Under the pieces are notes generated by a model. The model was not told where the DNA came from. It ran no database searches and worked only from the letters and a program-made list of their open reading frames with translations. Positions 25,501 through 25,770 of a DNA stretch of 25,770 nucleotides are shown here, in pieces. The position numbers and the translations under genes are program-made. Within the stretch, counting starts at the first letter, position 1. Each line of letters opens with the position of its first letter. This DNA is from an uncultured bacterium (GTDB lineage: Bacteria; Bacillota_I; Bacilli_A; RFN20; CAG-826): NCBI GenBank assembly GCA_949290725.1, contig CASEST010000009.1:1-25770 (forward strand), in the 5' to 3' direction.

Positions 25501-25635
25501 TCAAAAATAAATGTGACACATCTATTAACTAATTATTGATTAGTCTAGTTAATAGTTAGAATTTCAATTGCTATTAAAATAATATTAATTATATTTTAGT
25601 TATACTTGTGTTTAATGTTTTTTAAACCTCTATTT

Positions 25636-25670
25636 AAAAAGGAAGCTTCTCTAATTTAAGCTTCCTTTTT
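25636..25670. terminator. Bidirectional hairpin terminator for the gene entering from the right
   Basis: A 13-bp perfect stem (25636-25648 with 25658-25670, core GGAAGCTT) around a 9-base loop. It lies 31 nt beyond the stop codon of the partial minus-strand gene at the window edge and would end that transcript. A's and T's on both sides allow function on the plus strand too. Confidence 0.85.
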
Positions 25671-25701
25671 ATATATATTAATTATTATTTAATTAATTAT
25701 T

Positions 25702-25770
25702 TTATTTTAAAAACGCTTTACCATCATTAAAAGCATTGCCTACTTCTTCTTTAACTAATAAATATTTAGC
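25702..25770 (-). CDS. C-terminal end of an unknown protein (partial)
   Basis: On the minus strand a frame open to the window edge reads AKYLLVKEEVGNAFNDGKAFLK and stops at TAA (25702-25704). Its composition looks like a real protein end, and a strong terminator follows it. Only 22 residues are available, so the product cannot be named. Confidence 0.65.
   Translation of the reverse strand, partial: AKYLLVKEEVGNAFNDGKAFLK

Overview
The window comes from a very AT-rich, low-GC Gram-positive bacterium, most likely an anaerobic, host-associated member of the Bacilli/Erysipelotrichia/Mollicutes-adjacent lineages (inference). The basis is: strong AAGGAG-type ribosome binding sites, an oxygen-sensitive class III ribonucleotide reductase, DegV, SHOCT, DUF362 and DUF1893 proteins, BspA-like leucine-rich repeats and Listeria-Bacteroides repeats. 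All complete genes end in TAA or TAG, never TGA, and tryptophan is read from TGG.

Layout. Positions 1-24 are the 5' end of a tRNA gene on the minus strand. After a 380-nt leader rich in inverted repeats come nrdG and nrdD (406-3559, +), making deoxynucleotides anaerobically; NrdD carries a C-terminal thioredoxin-fold domain with a CSNC motif. A strong terminator follows, then a short broken or frameshifted reading frame (3688-3877), a NUDIX hydrolase (-) and a membrane-anchored glycerophosphodiester phosphodiesterase (+). From 5532 to 12344 the genes run on the minus strand: a two-gene operon (SHOCT membrane protein, repeat lipoprotein), a DegV fatty-acid-binding protein, a membrane protein with two cytoplasmic HTH domains and an external leucine-rich-repeat domain, and a two-gene operon (DUF1893 protein, ferredoxin-type aldo/keto reductase). 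A DUF362 protein (+) is divergent from the reductase.

The most interesting region is 13424-24971, a tight six-gene minus-strand operon with spacings of 28, 10, -8, 9 and 1 nt. In transcription order it encodes: a four-TM protein with an external leucine-rich-repeat/zinc-ribbon domain and two similar cytoplasmic domains; a membrane-anchored McrB-like AAA+ ATPase; a DUF2357-like coiled-coil protein; a second membrane-anchored McrB-like AAA+ ATPase; and two surface TgpA-type transglutaminase proteins with MBG-like beta-sandwich repeats. McrB-like ATPase plus DUF2357 normally suggests a type IV restriction or conflict system, but no nuclease is visible here and every other member is a membrane or surface protein. 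I infer a trans-envelope machine in which cytoplasmic AAA+ ATPases act with surface transglutaminase-fold proteins, similar in logic to MoxR-TgpA operons but built from McrB-family parts. I know of no name for this arrangement.

The last 800 nt hold a gene-poor AT-rich stretch with two strong terminator hairpins, possible small transcripts, and the last 22 codons of a minus-strand gene running off the window.
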